From Oscillospiraceae bacterium (GTDB lineage Bacteria; Bacillota_A; Clostridia; Oscillospirales; JAAYXM01): a stretch of 40,474 nucleotides of DNA. The position numbers were made by a program, and so were the translations under genes. The DNA is taken from contig JAFXJK010000040.1 of assembly GCA_017532355.1 (NCBI GenBank), positions 1 through 40,474 on the forward strand, in the 5' to 3' direction. A model generated the notes under the pieces. It was not told the origin of the DNA and made no database searches. It worked only from the letters and a program-made list of their open reading frames with translations. Below, in pieces: positions 7,768 to 16,020 of the stretch; position 1 is the first letter of the stretch; the number at the start of each line of letters is the position of its first letter.

Positions 7768-9153
7768 ATGTCTTCCAAGATATTCCTGGTTTGCGCACTT
7801 GCAGCAGTGCTTCTTGTTTCCGTTTATGTTTATAACGTTTATCCCGGAGTGTCTTCGTCTGTGTACTCATTCAAGGAAGCCGAGCTTCGTGAAATCGCCT
7901 CCGACCTTACCTCTCTTCTCGCAAGGCCGGAAGGGATATCGCAGGCAACGCTTTCTTCCCTTTCGTGCCAGAAATGCAGAATAATTCTCACCGATTCAGA
8001 CCTGAGGGTTATCTACGACTCATCGGATATTGAAAACCTCGAAACAAAGACTCTGTTACTCCCGTCAACGAATTCAGCACTCAGGGGAGAATCAGTTTTT
8101 TCGAGCCGTTTTATTTCGAACAGTCTCCAAAGTTCCCTCTCCGCACCAATTTTTCGCGACGAAACCATCACAGGAACTTTTCTGATAATAGACAACGATC
8201 CTGAAATACATAAAATTCTCAGAAAAACAACATCAACTCTCATGGTTTCTTCACTTATTGCACTCGCCATTTTTATATTGCTTTTTTCCTTCATCGCATA
8301 TATTCTCAAGCACAGAATATCAAAAATACTGTATATGATGAAGTTTTCTCGCCCGGAACTTAACACTGAACACATTCCAAATATTTACAGGGATGAGATT
8401 TCTCCCGTTATCGACGAATTCAACAGTATATATGACCAGCTTGAATATGCCGAGCAGATGCGTCGGGCTTTCGTCTCAGACGCTTCTCACGAGCTCCGGA
8501 CTCCGCTTTCGGCAATCAAGCTTCTCTGTGAATCAATAACAGGGACAGAAAATGTTGATCCGGAAACAACCAAAGAATTTCTGCAGGACATTGTCCTCGA
8601 GGTTGACAGAATGTCTCACACAGCAGAAAAGCTCCTCGTTCTTTCGCGCCTCGACAACAACAAGAGCGCGAAGCTTTCACCCGTTCCTCTCTCTGAGGTT
8701 GTCCGAAAGTCAATCATCGCTCTCACTCCTTTTGCTGACGATAAAAAAGTTACCATTGAGAGCTACATTGAGGATGATTGCATCATTCTCGGAGAAATGG
8801 AAGGAACGAACCAAATCATCAGCAACATTATTGACAACGCTATAAAATACAATAACTACGGCGGCTTGATCAAAATCTATGTTTTCAGCAAAAACGGTTT
8901 CTGCCACTTTATTGCGGACGATTCCGGCATTGGCATAGCGCCCGAGTTCAGAAAACATGTCTTTGAGCGTTTTTACCGTGTTGACAAATCACGTGAGCAC
9001 GACGGTCGCGGCGGCAGTGGCCTGGGGCTTTCCATTGTTAAGCGCAATGTTGACAGTTTCGGCGGAACTATTGAAATTTCAGACTCTGTCCATGGCGGCT
9101 CACGCTTTACCGTTATTTTCCAGAGTTCACCTGCTGAGGAGGCATATATATGA
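7768..9153 (+). CDS. Membrane sensor histidine kinase
   Basis: This 461-aa kinase has TM1 (about 4-24), an extracytoplasmic sensor of about 130 residues resembling a Cache/PAS fold, and TM2 (about 157-180). HisKA follows with H241 in SDASHELRTPLSAIK. The HATPase domain shows the N box NIIDNAIKYNN, DDSGIGI and GRGGSGLGLSIVKR. The start is uncertain: ATG at 7768 has no Shine-Dalgarno, and TTG at 7717 would overlap the regulator by 23 nt with a GGGGAG that is too close. ATG was preferred because it gives a normal N-in membrane segment. It ends in an ATGA overlap with the lipoprotein gene. Confidence 0.93.
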   Translation: MSSKIFLVCALAAVLLVSVYVYNVYPGVSSSVYSFKEAELREIASDLTSLLARPEGISQATLSSLSCQKCRIILTDSDLRVIYDSSDIENLETKTLLLPSTNSALRGESVFSSRFISNSLQSSLSAPIFRDETITGTFLIIDNDPEIHKILRKTTSTLMVSSLIALAIFILLFSFIAYILKHRISKILYMMKFSRPELNTEHIPNIYRDEISPVIDEFNSIYDQLEYAEQMRRAFVSDASHELRTPLSAIKLLCESITGTENVDPETTKEFLQDIVLEVDRMSHTAEKLLVLSRLDNNKSAKLSPVPLSEVVRKSIIALTPFADDKKVTIESYIEDDCIILGEMEGTNQIISNIIDNAIKYNNYGGLIKIYVFSKNGFCHFIADDSGIGIAPEFRKHVFERFYRVDKSREHDGRGGSGLGLSIVKRNVDSFGGTIEISDSVHGGSRFTVIFQSSPAEEAYI

Positions 9154-10016
9154 TAAAGAAGCTTATTGCGGCAATACTCCTCAGCACTCTTCTCTGCGCG
9201 TGTTCTTCGGATCCACCCGAGAACGGTGCAACCTACAAACTCTTGTATGCAAATTCGTCAAACCCGACTGAACTTACAAGCGTAAATGCAACACTCACCG
9301 CAACGAACACGGAAGATGCGATAACTGAGCTTTTCTCAAAGCTTACTTTCCCTGAAAGCGACTCTCATATATCCGTGATTCCAAAGAGCGTAAGCCTTGT
9401 GGAATCCTCATTGAGCGACGGTATCTGCACTCTCATGCTCTCTCCGTCATACGGCAATTTAGCACCTTACACACGCGTTACACTTAATTATGTTCTCGTT
9501 AACACGATGTCGGCCTTACCCGATGTAGAGCAGGTAACAATTTCGTCTCAGAACAGTACGCAAACCTTCACAGCGGATGAGTTTATAACAGCCACCCCAC
9601 CCGCTTATTACGACACTTCAACTGTCAATTTCAAATATATCACAACCGATTTTACAGAAACAGCAACAGTAGAAAGGACATTTGTTCTCCCATCCGGCAC
9701 CCCTCTCGAAACTTACGTTGTGGAGCTCCTCTCGCAGAATCCGAACTCTCCGGAGCTTCGTTCCCCTTTCCCTGACGGCACGAAAATCAACGGTGTATAT
9801 CTCGACAGCACAACTTGTGTCCTTGATCTGTCTCCTGAATTTATTACGGCAGCACCGCACACTCCCGAAGCCGAAAAAGCTATTCTCTTTTCCATCGTGG
9901 ATACCCTCACAGAGCTTCCGGACGTGAACCGTGTAAAGTTCCTGATAGACGGAAGAAGCGGATACGGCTATCTCACTCACAACTTATCCTTCCCACTTGA
10001 ACATTCTTCCGACTAA
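9150..10016 (+). CDS. Lipoprotein with two GerMN domains
   Basis: This 288-aa secreted lipoprotein has lipobox LCAC (C18) and two copies of the GerMN module (about 28-145 and 160-285), each with an L..LL...P repeat core and a late strand LNYVLVNTMSALPDVEQV or LFSIVDTLTELPDVNRVKF. GerMN occurs in GerM (sporulation and germination) and in LpqB, which partners the MtrAB two-component system in actinobacteria. The start overlaps the kinase stop (ATGA) behind GAGGAGG, so the two are translationally coupled. By position it is the best candidate for a surface partner of this kinase. Confidence 0.88.
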   Translation: MIKKLIAAILLSTLLCACSSDPPENGATYKLLYANSSNPTELTSVNATLTATNTEDAITELFSKLTFPESDSHISVIPKSVSLVESSLSDGICTLMLSPSYGNLAPYTRVTLNYVLVNTMSALPDVEQVTISSQNSTQTFTADEFITATPPAYYDTSTVNFKYITTDFTETATVERTFVLPSGTPLETYVVELLSQNPNSPELRSPFPDGTKINGVYLDSTTCVLDLSPEFITAAPHTPEAEKAILFSIVDTLTELPDVNRVKFLIDGRSGYGYLTHNLSFPLEHSSD

Positions 10017-10030
10017 AAAACGGACAGCAA

Positions 10031-10063
10031 AAAACTGCTGTGGTCATAGACCACAGCAGTTTT
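10031..10063. terminator. Bidirectional terminator
   Basis: A perfect 15-bp stem (10031-10045 with 10049-10063) around ATA, flanked by A and T tracts, lies between the GerMN gene (+) and the SLH gene (-). Confidence 0.9.
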
Positions 10064-10075
10064 TAATTACCATCT

Positions 10076-11224
10076 TCAGATTAAAGAAAGAAGAACGTCT
10101 ATCATCTTGCTTGTTTCTGCACGGGTTGCATACGCACGCGGTGCAAAAACGTTGCCTGTACGTCCCGAGATAATGCCTGCACGCTGCATTGTCTCTACTG
10201 CACTTCCTGCATACTGTGCGATGTCGGCATTGTCTGCAAAAGTTATCCTTTCGACGCTGTCAGGCAGAGTCTTCTTCGCTACGTTTGCAGTGTAATTGGA
10301 AATCATTACCGCCATATCCTGACGTGTGATGAAGCTTTCAGGATTAAAGCTTCTCTCTCCGGTACCCTTTGCAACGCCCATCGAATACGCCCATGCAACC
10401 GCATCTGCATACCAGGCATCGTTCTTTACGTCATCAAAAATCGCAGCGATATCCGTGTCCTTATAAAGGTTTTCTCCCGCGATATTCGAAAGAATCGTTA
10501 CAAACTGTGCTCTTGTGATATTTGCCTTCGGAGCAAAATAAGCAACACCGTTTGCATCCTTTCCCATGCCTGAGATTACATTCTTCTCTGCAAGAGACAT
10601 AACGTGATCGTAGAACCAGTCACCCGACTTCACATCAGAGAAGGCGTTTGCTTCAGGTTCCTCAACTACAACAGGAGACCATTTTGCATAGACAAACGTA
10701 GATGTATAAATCGGAGCTGTGAAATCAAACGGCAATGTGCAGATAGCATCTGCAAACCAGCCCTCAAATACATATCCCTGCTTCGTCGGAACAGTCGAGG
10801 GTTCCGGACACATCGCGCCAATTGAAATCTCTACCGGACTGAATTCACTTCCGCCCATAGTGTCAAATGTGATATTTACCGTACTCTGCTCCGCATTCTG
10901 CTCGATTGCAAAAACAGCCGTAACGGTAACATCGGCAGCAGGCATGATAAACTGAGTAAGGTCTGAAGTCTGATTGACAAATGCCACTTCTTCGGATGCC
11001 CAGCAGAAGAAGGTGTAGCCCTCAAAAGGAATTGCACGGACCGTGACGAGTTCTCCCGGATTATACATAACCCTCTCCTGGACTATGTAGCCACCGCCCT
11101 CGGTGTACTGCGAAACCGTATAATACGGAAGATTTGACGCACTTGCTGACATCGGCGCCATAACGCAGGCAAACATCATAACCACAAGTAAAAGTGATGA
11201 AATTTTCTTGACATTTCTTGACAT
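10076..11224 (-). CDS. SLH-domain surface protein with InlB B-type repeats
   Basis: This 382-aa exported protein has a signal peptide (about 1-29), a GYTFFCW/VTVTAVF beta-repeat (about 35-105), and an InlB B-repeat (about 118-185, NITFDTMGGS through KQGYVFEGWFAD to YAKW). Three C-terminal SLH domains (about 195-382) end in ITRAQF, ITRQDM and ATRAET. SLH domains bind pyruvylated secondary cell-wall polymer, so the protein should sit in the S-layer. The second motif has Gln where ITRAE-type motifs have Ala. GAAGGGAG lies 13 nt before the ATG, a rather long spacing. It is divergent from the large SLH gene. Confidence 0.9.
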   Translation of the reverse strand: MSRNVKKISSLLLVVMMFACVMAPMSASASNLPYYTVSQYTEGGGYIVQERVMYNPGELVTVRAIPFEGYTFFCWASEEVAFVNQTSDLTQFIMPAADVTVTAVFAIEQNAEQSTVNITFDTMGGSEFSPVEISIGAMCPEPSTVPTKQGYVFEGWFADAICTLPFDFTAPIYTSTFVYAKWSPVVVEEPEANAFSDVKSGDWFYDHVMSLAEKNVISGMGKDANGVAYFAPKANITRAQFVTILSNIAGENLYKDTDIAAIFDDVKNDAWYADAVAWAYSMGVAKGTGERSFNPESFITRQDMAVMISNYTANVAKKTLPDSVERITFADNADIAQYAGSAVETMQRAGIISGRTGNVFAPRAYATRAETSKMIDVLLSLI

Positions 11225-11265
11225 AATTCTTTATAAACTCCCTTCAACACTTTGTTGTTATTTTT

Positions 11266-11294
11266 ATTATATCTTCTTTTTTTTGCTTAGTCAA
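11266..11294 (-). promoter_or_regulatory. Sigma-A promoter for the 382-aa SLH gene
   Basis: On the minus strand TTGACT (11289-11294), a 17-bp spacer and TATAAT (11266-11271). Its -35 lies 40 bp from the -35 of the divergent SLH gene. Confidence 0.75.
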
Positions 11295-11334
11295 CAAATG
11301 ATTTTCTTTTTTTGAAATTAGTGTAAACAATACA

Positions 11335-11363
11335 TTGACTTTTTGACGTTTTTCAGCTATTAT
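11335..11363 (+). promoter_or_regulatory. Sigma-A promoter for the 1.1-kaa SLH gene
   Basis: TTGACT (11335-11340), a 17-bp spacer and TATTAT (11358-11363). It implies a leader of about 105 nt before the start codon. Confidence 0.65.
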
Positions 11364-11424
11364 ATACATATATAGTATTGTGCAAATTTCACATATACCA
11401 TGTACAGTGATTTGCACCGAAATT

Positions 11425-11465
11425 CGGCGCGCCGTCTGCCGTAAGAACGGCACCGCTTTTGCGGT
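11425..11465 (+). other. Structured 5' leader of the large SLH gene
   Basis: A 10-bp palindrome (11425-11434) is followed by two abutting hairpins: GCCGT-AAGA-ACGGC (11438-11451) and ACCGC-TTTT-GCGGT (11452-11465). The last arm touches the first possible ATG. There is no T tract, so it does not look like a terminator. It may stabilise the mRNA or control translation. Confidence 0.5.
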
Positions 11466-11477
11466 ATGGGGTTGTTT

Positions 11478-14400
11478 ATGAGAAAGGTCAGCAGCATTCT
11501 TAAAAAAACCGTATATTTTGTTCTTATTACAGCACTCCTCATCTCCTCAGTTTCCATAGGAGCTTTTGCTGCATTCAACGAGTATGCAGGACCTAAAATT
11601 ATGGGTGTTTCACTTAACCCTACAAGGTCTGTCATCACACTTCAGTTCAACCGCGAAATTGAGGCAGCTGTATCAAGCCTCAAAGGTCGTATAAAAATCA
11701 GCAAAGGCGGCGCAGCCCTCGAAGCTCTCCCGTCTTCGACGGGCATAAATATTTCAGGCTTCCGCATGGATATTACTCTTACTTCTCCGCTTAACACTTC
11801 CGATAACTATGTTCAGATTTCGGCTAACACGCTTGTTGCCCAGAGCATTGATATTGAGTCTTCCCTTTTTGATGCCAGAGGCCCTGTACTTGCCGATATG
11901 AACCCCGTAACGGTTTCTGCTTCAGCAAAGAAGATTACAATTAAGTTTAAAAACGAAATTAAGGGATATCCCAACGACGATTCTCTGAAGAACGGCTACA
12001 TTTCCCTCGCTCGCAACGGATCGACCTTCGGTGAAGTAATTCCCGAAGAGAACATCGAGGTTGACGGTTCAAGAGGTGAGATTGAAATAACACTTGACCA
12101 GCCTCTTACCGGTACGAGAAACAGAATTAAATTTGCCGCAGGCAAGATTCAGAATTCAGGAAACGGAAATATCAACCTTGATGATATAATCACACCCTAC
12201 ATAAGTGTTTCCGGGTCCTCCTCGAACATTTCCGGCACGTTGGACCCCGACGAAGAGTATGTCTTTCCTCAAATAAAGAGCACTTCGATTAGTTCTGACC
12301 TTCGCACAGTCACAATCAATTTCACAGATAGAATCAAAAACGCTTTTGCAACAGGAACTTCCTCTTCCCTCGCTCAGACCTTCCTTAAATCATACATTTC
12401 AGTCGGACGAGGAACTCTCAACAATTTTGAACTTCTCAGCGGCGCCGACACTGTCACGGTCGGCTCAAGCTACGTCAGAATCGTCTTTGACTCACCGCTT
12501 ATTGACAAGAACAATTACATCAAGTTCCACAAGGGTGCGCTCACGGATAACAACAACATTGCTCTTCCTCAGGACATCATCACCGACAGCGTAACCGAAG
12601 GCACATCAGCAGGAACAGCTCCTGAGTATGCAAATGTTTCACTTTCAGGCAACAACAGAATCCTCGTTTATTTCTCAATCCCCGTTGTCAAAAATTCAAA
12701 GCTTACGCAAAACGAATTTCTCTCTTCAATCACAGTTTCAAGAAACGGCGGTTCCTTCGTTCCTCTTACAACCTATGATTCAGTAACATTCTCCGGCAAT
12801 ACTATGACAATCAAGCTTTCAAACCCACTTTCAGGTACGAGAAACAGAGTAAAGATTCAGGCAAACACAGTTACCTCAAAGGTTGGCGTTCCTCTTGCCT
12901 CAGCAGTTACAACAAGCTACATTTCATACACCGAGAGCACAAACGATGAGTACTACGTCCCTGAATATGACCGAGTTACTTATGATGCCTCAAGCCGTCG
13001 AATCAGAGTTTATTTTGAAAACGATATAAAGCTCACCTCCACATCCAGCCTTTACAGTTCGATTTCAATCTCCCGCAACGGCTCATCCTATAAGTCGCTT
13101 GACGCAAACGACGTTGTTACAATTTCTCCTCAGAACGCTGTTTCGATTCTCCTTGACGAACCTCTTACAGGTATCAAGAATTCAGTAAGAATTGCAAGAA
13201 ATACTCTCGCTGATTACGACACAGGCTATGTACTTGGCGAAATTATCACAACCGAGTACATAAACGTTGACGATTCATACGTTGATGAAGAAGATGAACA
13301 GAATGATTCTCCTGTTTCATCCGGTTCTATTCAGTACAACGGTGATGTCGAAACAACTCTTTCCGAGGACTTATACACCATTTCTCTCAAGTTCAACCAG
13401 ACTGTAAGCAACAATATGGATACTCTTGAGGATCTCAAGGGCCGCATTCAGCTTTCAAGAAACGGAAGGTTTTCTTCTCTTACAGAGAATGATTACATTC
13501 GCATAAACGAAGCTGCAAACGAAATCCTCATCGTTCTTGCAGAGCCGGCTGACGAATACTTCTCACAGATAAAGATTCTTCCATCCGCACTTTCCACAGC
13601 TTCAGGAAAAGCTCTTTCGAACACGATTCTCACACTTCCGCTTGGCGAAGCTTCAGGCAGTGTGCGCGTATATGTAAACAACCTTTCAGTACCTTCATCA
13701 GTTTCTACAGAAACAGCTTCCTCCTCATACGTCGCAACACTCTCTGACGCAGGAAGCCTCCGTGCTCTTTCAAATTCCGCAGAGCTTCTTATAAAGCTTC
13801 CGGATGATAAGACTTCAGCAACTCTCAACCTTTCGCAGAGCGTTGTTGACTCTGTCAAGAGATACAACGGCACGTTGGCTCTTTCCTTCGGAGACGTTAC
13901 ATACTACATCCCTGCAAGCAATGTTCCGACACTCTCTTCAGGAGACACGTTATCCATTACGGTCAACAAGTCATCGTCTGCGGCAACCAATCTTTCAAAA
14001 GCGTCAACTGTAAACTCATTCAAGGTTGAAGCATCTGCAGCAAATATGTCTGCAAGCGTCGTCGCTTCCTCAGGCGCAAAGACAGCGATCAAGCACACAG
14101 CCTTTGCAAAGAAGCGCATCATAGCTCGCGATATCGCAGGAAAGAACTTCTTCACCGTAGTCAGAATCGAAAAGTCAGGAAGCGTCGTTCCTGTTCCGAC
14201 AAACACAGACACGACTCGCGGCGTAGCGTATCTCACGGCAAAAACACTTGAAGACGGTGACTATGCGGCTATCTCCGCAACACACACCTTTACCAACACC
14301 CCGGGTTGGGTTACTGCTCCTGCAAACGCACTCGGCTCAAAGCTTATTCTTTCAAACACGCCGGGAAGCGATCTTAATGCAAGTCAGGCAATCCCCCGTT

Positions 14401-14864
14401 CCGAGACAGTAACCATTATGACAAAGACGCTCGGCGTATATGGTGATGCAAGCGGCGCAAGCCCGTTCTTTGATATGATTCCCACAGACAGCTACTTCAA
14501 CGCTGTTATGTCGGCAGTTTCCGAGTCGCTTATCTCCGGATACCCCGACGGAACATTCAAGCCGTCAGGAAAGCTTACGCGTGCCGAAGCAATGACAATC
14601 GTTGCTCGCGCAATGAGACTTCTCAACGGCAAGAGCGTTTCTCAGTCTGCTGAAATGTCAGATTCAGAAGCTTCCGCAATTCTTTCAAAGTTCACCGATG
14701 CAGGAACAGTTGATAACTGGGCAAAGAAAGACATTGCCGAATGTGTAGAGGCAGGCGTTGTCAACGGTGACAACAACGGCCGCCTTAACCCGAAGGCAAA
14801 TGTAACACGCGCGGAACTCATCCAGCTTATGTACAACCTCCTCAGCAAAAACGGACTTCTCTGA
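11478..14864 (+). CDS. Large S-layer-type protein: six Ig-like repeats and two SLH domains
   Basis: This protein of about 1,128 aa has a signal peptide (MRKVSSILKKTVYF... ending near AFA). Six related domains of about 85-115 residues follow (nt 11589-13646), each with a YxxVSLxxxxxxIxVxF start, a central S/ARNG motif and a PLTGxxNRxKI end. A Ser/Thr-rich stretch follows, then two SLH domains in the last 134 residues (GYPDGTFKPSGKLTRAEA and NVTRAEL). It probably forms or anchors to the S-layer through secondary cell-wall polymer. ATG 11478 was preferred over 11466 because GGGG lies upstream and 11466 abuts a hairpin. Codon use is rich in the organism's preferred codons, which suits high expression. 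Confidence 0.88.
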   Translation: MRKVSSILKKTVYFVLITALLISSVSIGAFAAFNEYAGPKIMGVSLNPTRSVITLQFNREIEAAVSSLKGRIKISKGGAALEALPSSTGINISGFRMDITLTSPLNTSDNYVQISANTLVAQSIDIESSLFDARGPVLADMNPVTVSASAKKITIKFKNEIKGYPNDDSLKNGYISLARNGSTFGEVIPEENIEVDGSRGEIEITLDQPLTGTRNRIKFAAGKIQNSGNGNINLDDIITPYISVSGSSSNISGTLDPDEEYVFPQIKSTSISSDLRTVTINFTDRIKNAFATGTSSSLAQTFLKSYISVGRGTLNNFELLSGADTVTVGSSYVRIVFDSPLIDKNNYIKFHKGALTDNNNIALPQDIITDSVTEGTSAGTAPEYANVSLSGNNRILVYFSIPVVKNSKLTQNEFLSSITVSRNGGSFVPLTTYDSVTFSGNTMTIKLSNPLSGTRNRVKIQANTVTSKVGVPLASAVTTSYISYTESTNDEYYVPEYDRVTYDASSRRIRVYFENDIKLTSTSSLYSSISISRNGSSYKSLDANDVVTISPQNAVSILLDEPLTGIKNSVRIARNTLADYDTGYVLGEIITTEYINVDDSYVDEEDEQNDSPVSSGSIQYNGDVETTLSEDLYTISLKFNQTVSNNMDTLEDLKGRIQLSRNGRFSSLTENDYIRINEAANEILIVLAEPADEYFSQIKILPSALSTASGKALSNTILTLPLGEASGSVRVYVNNLSVPSSVSTETASSSYVATLSDAGSLRALSNSAELLIKLPDDKTSATLNLSQSVVDSVKRYNGTLALSFGDVTYYIPASNVPTLSSGDTLSITVNKSSSAATNLSKASTVNSFKVEASAANMSASVVASSGAKTAIKHTAFAKKRIIARDIAGKNFFTVVRIEKSGSVVPVPTNTDTTRGVAYLTAKTLEDGDYAAISATHTFTNTPGWVTAPANALGSKLILSNTPGSDLNASQAIPRSETVTIMTKTLGVYGDASGASPFFDMIPTDSYFNAVMSAVSESLISGYPDGTFKPSGKLTRAEAMTIVARAMRLLNGKSVSQSAEMSDSEASAILSKFTDAGTVDNWAKKDIAECVEAGVVNGDNNGRLNPKANVTRAELIQLMYNLLSKNGLL
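11589..13646 (+). repeat. Six tandem Ig-like protein repeats in the S-layer gene
   Basis: Repeat units span nt 11589-11849, 11880-12209, 12261-12599, 12621-12929, 12957-13271 and 13335-13646. Units 2, 4 and 5 are most alike, sharing ARNG/SRNG and PLTGTRNR-, PLSGTRNR- and PLTGIKNS-type motifs. Units 1, 3 and 6 are more diverged. The similarity is at protein level. Confidence 0.75.
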
Positions 14865-14873
14865 TAACCAAAT

Positions 14874-14912
14874 AAAGCCTTGCAGTACTTAAGTTACTGC
14901 AAGGCTTTTTCT
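14874..14912. terminator. Bidirectional terminator
   Basis: A 14-bp stem (14874-14887 with 14895-14908) followed by TTCTTT on the plus strand separates the large SLH gene from the convergent 72-aa gene. Confidence 0.85.
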
Positions 14913-15131
14913 TTATCTTGATATATAATCTTCTATAACATCACGAAAATGAATCGGTGAAAGCTCAAGCTTATTACAGAGCGCATAAAGCTCTTCCACT
15001 CCTTCTCGACTTATATCTATGTCGCGTATCTTTTCGATTACACATTCTCCTTCGCGAAGTTCTATACCATAGCTCTTATATTTGCCAACATCTTCGAGAT
15101 ACATTATATCTTCTGTTACGTAATACTTCAT
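14913..15131 (-). CDS. Small cytoplasmic protein, DUF6514-like
   Basis: This 72-aa acidic protein has no signal or membrane segment. It begins MKYYVTEDI, carries YGIEL, and ends LCNKLELSPIHFRDVIEDYI. It resembles the DUF6514 family of small clostridial proteins of unknown function, recognised only by pattern. The start was set at ATG 15131 because GGTGG lies 5 nt upstream; an in-frame GTG at 15143 is possible. A consensus promoter drives it, and operator-like palindromes cover the -35 and start region. It is divergent from an XRE regulator that probably controls it. Confidence 0.7.
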   Translation of the reverse strand: MKYYVTEDIMYLEDVGKYKSYGIELREGECVIEKIRDIDISREGVEELYALCNKLELSPIHFRDVIEDYISR

Positions 15132-15149
15132 TTTACCACCCACTCAAAT

Positions 15150-15170
15150 AACTAACTTTTTAAGTTAGTT
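15150..15170. promoter_or_regulatory. Operator-like palindrome O1
   Basis: A perfect inverted repeat: AACTAACTT, TTT, AAGTTAGTT. Its core AACTT-N3-AAGTT recurs at O2 and, with N2, at O3. It lies just downstream of the -10 of the 72-aa gene. Confidence 0.65.
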
Positions 15171-15172
15171 AA

Positions 15173-15201
15173 ATTATAGCATCATTAAATAAACTTGTCA
15201 A
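15173..15201 (-). promoter_or_regulatory. Consensus sigma-A promoter for the 72-aa gene
   Basis: On the minus strand TTGACA (15196-15201), a 17-bp spacer and TATAAT (15173-15178). Both hexamers are perfect. O2 covers the -35 and O1 the start region. Confidence 0.8.
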
Positions 15202-15204
15202 GTT
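15192..15204. promoter_or_regulatory. Operator-like palindrome O2
   Basis: AACTT-GTC-AAGTT, centred 38 bp from O1, overlaps the -35 box of the 72-aa gene. Confidence 0.65.
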
Positions 15205-15229
15205 GTTTTTTTTACTTTTTTCAAGGTAC

Positions 15230-15258
15230 TTGCAAACTTTAAAGTTATGTGGTAAACT
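15230..15258 (+). promoter_or_regulatory. Probable promoter of the XRE regulator
   Basis: TTGCAA (15230-15235), a 17-bp spacer and TAAACT (15253-15258) give moderate matches. O3 lies between the boxes. Confidence 0.5.
15235..15246. promoter_or_regulatory. Operator-like palindrome O3
   Basis: AACTT-TA-AAGTT, about 42 bp from O2, lies inside the putative XRE promoter spacer. This is the geometry expected for autorepression. Confidence 0.6.
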
Positions 15259-15279
15259 ATATACAAAGTTGGTGATATT

Positions 15280-15978
15280 ATGGAAATCGGCGAAAGAATT
15301 CATTATTACAGAAAACTGCGCGGTCTTACGCAGGAAGATGTTGCGATAAGGCTCGGCACTACTCCGCAGAATATTTATAAATATGAAAAAGGCATCATCA
15401 AAAACATTCCTCTTTCAAGCATCGTTGCAATGTCAGAGCTTTTTGGAGTTTCTTCTGCTGAGCTTGCAGGAATGACAGATGAATCTGCCTCACTTCTCCC
15501 CTGCGATTCTCTTTCGGAAAAAGAGGCTTTCGGAATAAGACTTCGCCATTTGCGCGAAGCCGCCGGTCTTTCCGTTCGTGAGCTTGGTTTGAAGCTCCAC
15601 GTCATTCCGCACATTATAATCGAACTTGAAAACGGCACCTCCGGCGAGATTCCCGAGTCAATGGTTTTAAAGCTTTCAAGCTTTTTCGGAAAAACTCCCG
15701 AATATTTCAAAGAATCCCCCATCACCGAGGTTTCTCCCGAGCTGAAGCTCAATGAAACAGAGCGCCTTGTCGTCGTGAAATACCGTTCGAACCCACAGTA
15801 TCACAATGCTATCCATCAGCTTCTCGGCATCTCTCCCGAGGATGTAGATAACGCAAGCACCTCCTTGCGCTATAAGAAGATGACTTCTTCCGACTTTGAT
15901 AACTCTTCAAAACGAAATAAAATTGCACAGACGCAGATGGGCGTGTACCATACCGATAAAAAGCAGGAAGATAAATAA
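15280..15978 (+). CDS. XRE-family regulator with two HTH domains
   Basis: This 232-aa protein has a canonical XRE helix-turn-helix at about 5-60 (IHYYRKLRGLTQEDVAIRLGTTPQNIYKYEKG). A second, more diverged one lies at about 86-140 (LRHLREAAGLSVRELGLKLHVIPHIIIELENG). A short C-terminal tail has no recognised domain and no peptidase or ligand motif. A GGTGAT-type site precedes the ATG. The divergent 72-aa gene and three shared palindromes suggest it represses both promoters. Target sites elsewhere are unknown. Confidence 0.88.
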   Translation: MEIGERIHYYRKLRGLTQEDVAIRLGTTPQNIYKYEKGIIKNIPLSSIVAMSELFGVSSAELAGMTDESASLLPCDSLSEKEAFGIRLRHLREAAGLSVRELGLKLHVIPHIIIELENGTSGEIPESMVLKLSSFFGKTPEYFKESPITEVSPELKLNETERLVVVKYRSNPQYHNAIHQLLGISPEDVDNASTSLRYKKMTSSDFDNSSKRNKIAQTQMGVYHTDKKQEDK

Positions 15979-15985
15979 CAATTTA

Positions 15986-16020
15986 GAACCTCGCAGTACT
16001 TTGTACCGCGAGGTTCTTCT
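15986..16020. terminator. Bidirectional terminator
   Basis: Arms GAACCTCGCaGTAC (15986-15999) and GTACcGCGAGGTTC (16003-16016) are followed by TTCTTT. It lies between the convergent XRE and PPTase genes. Confidence 0.8.

Noticed and set aside
11466..14864. CRISPR-like or DNA-level tandem repeat in the S-layer gene
   Set aside because: The repeats are in the protein; the DNA units vary in length and sequence and have no spacer pattern.
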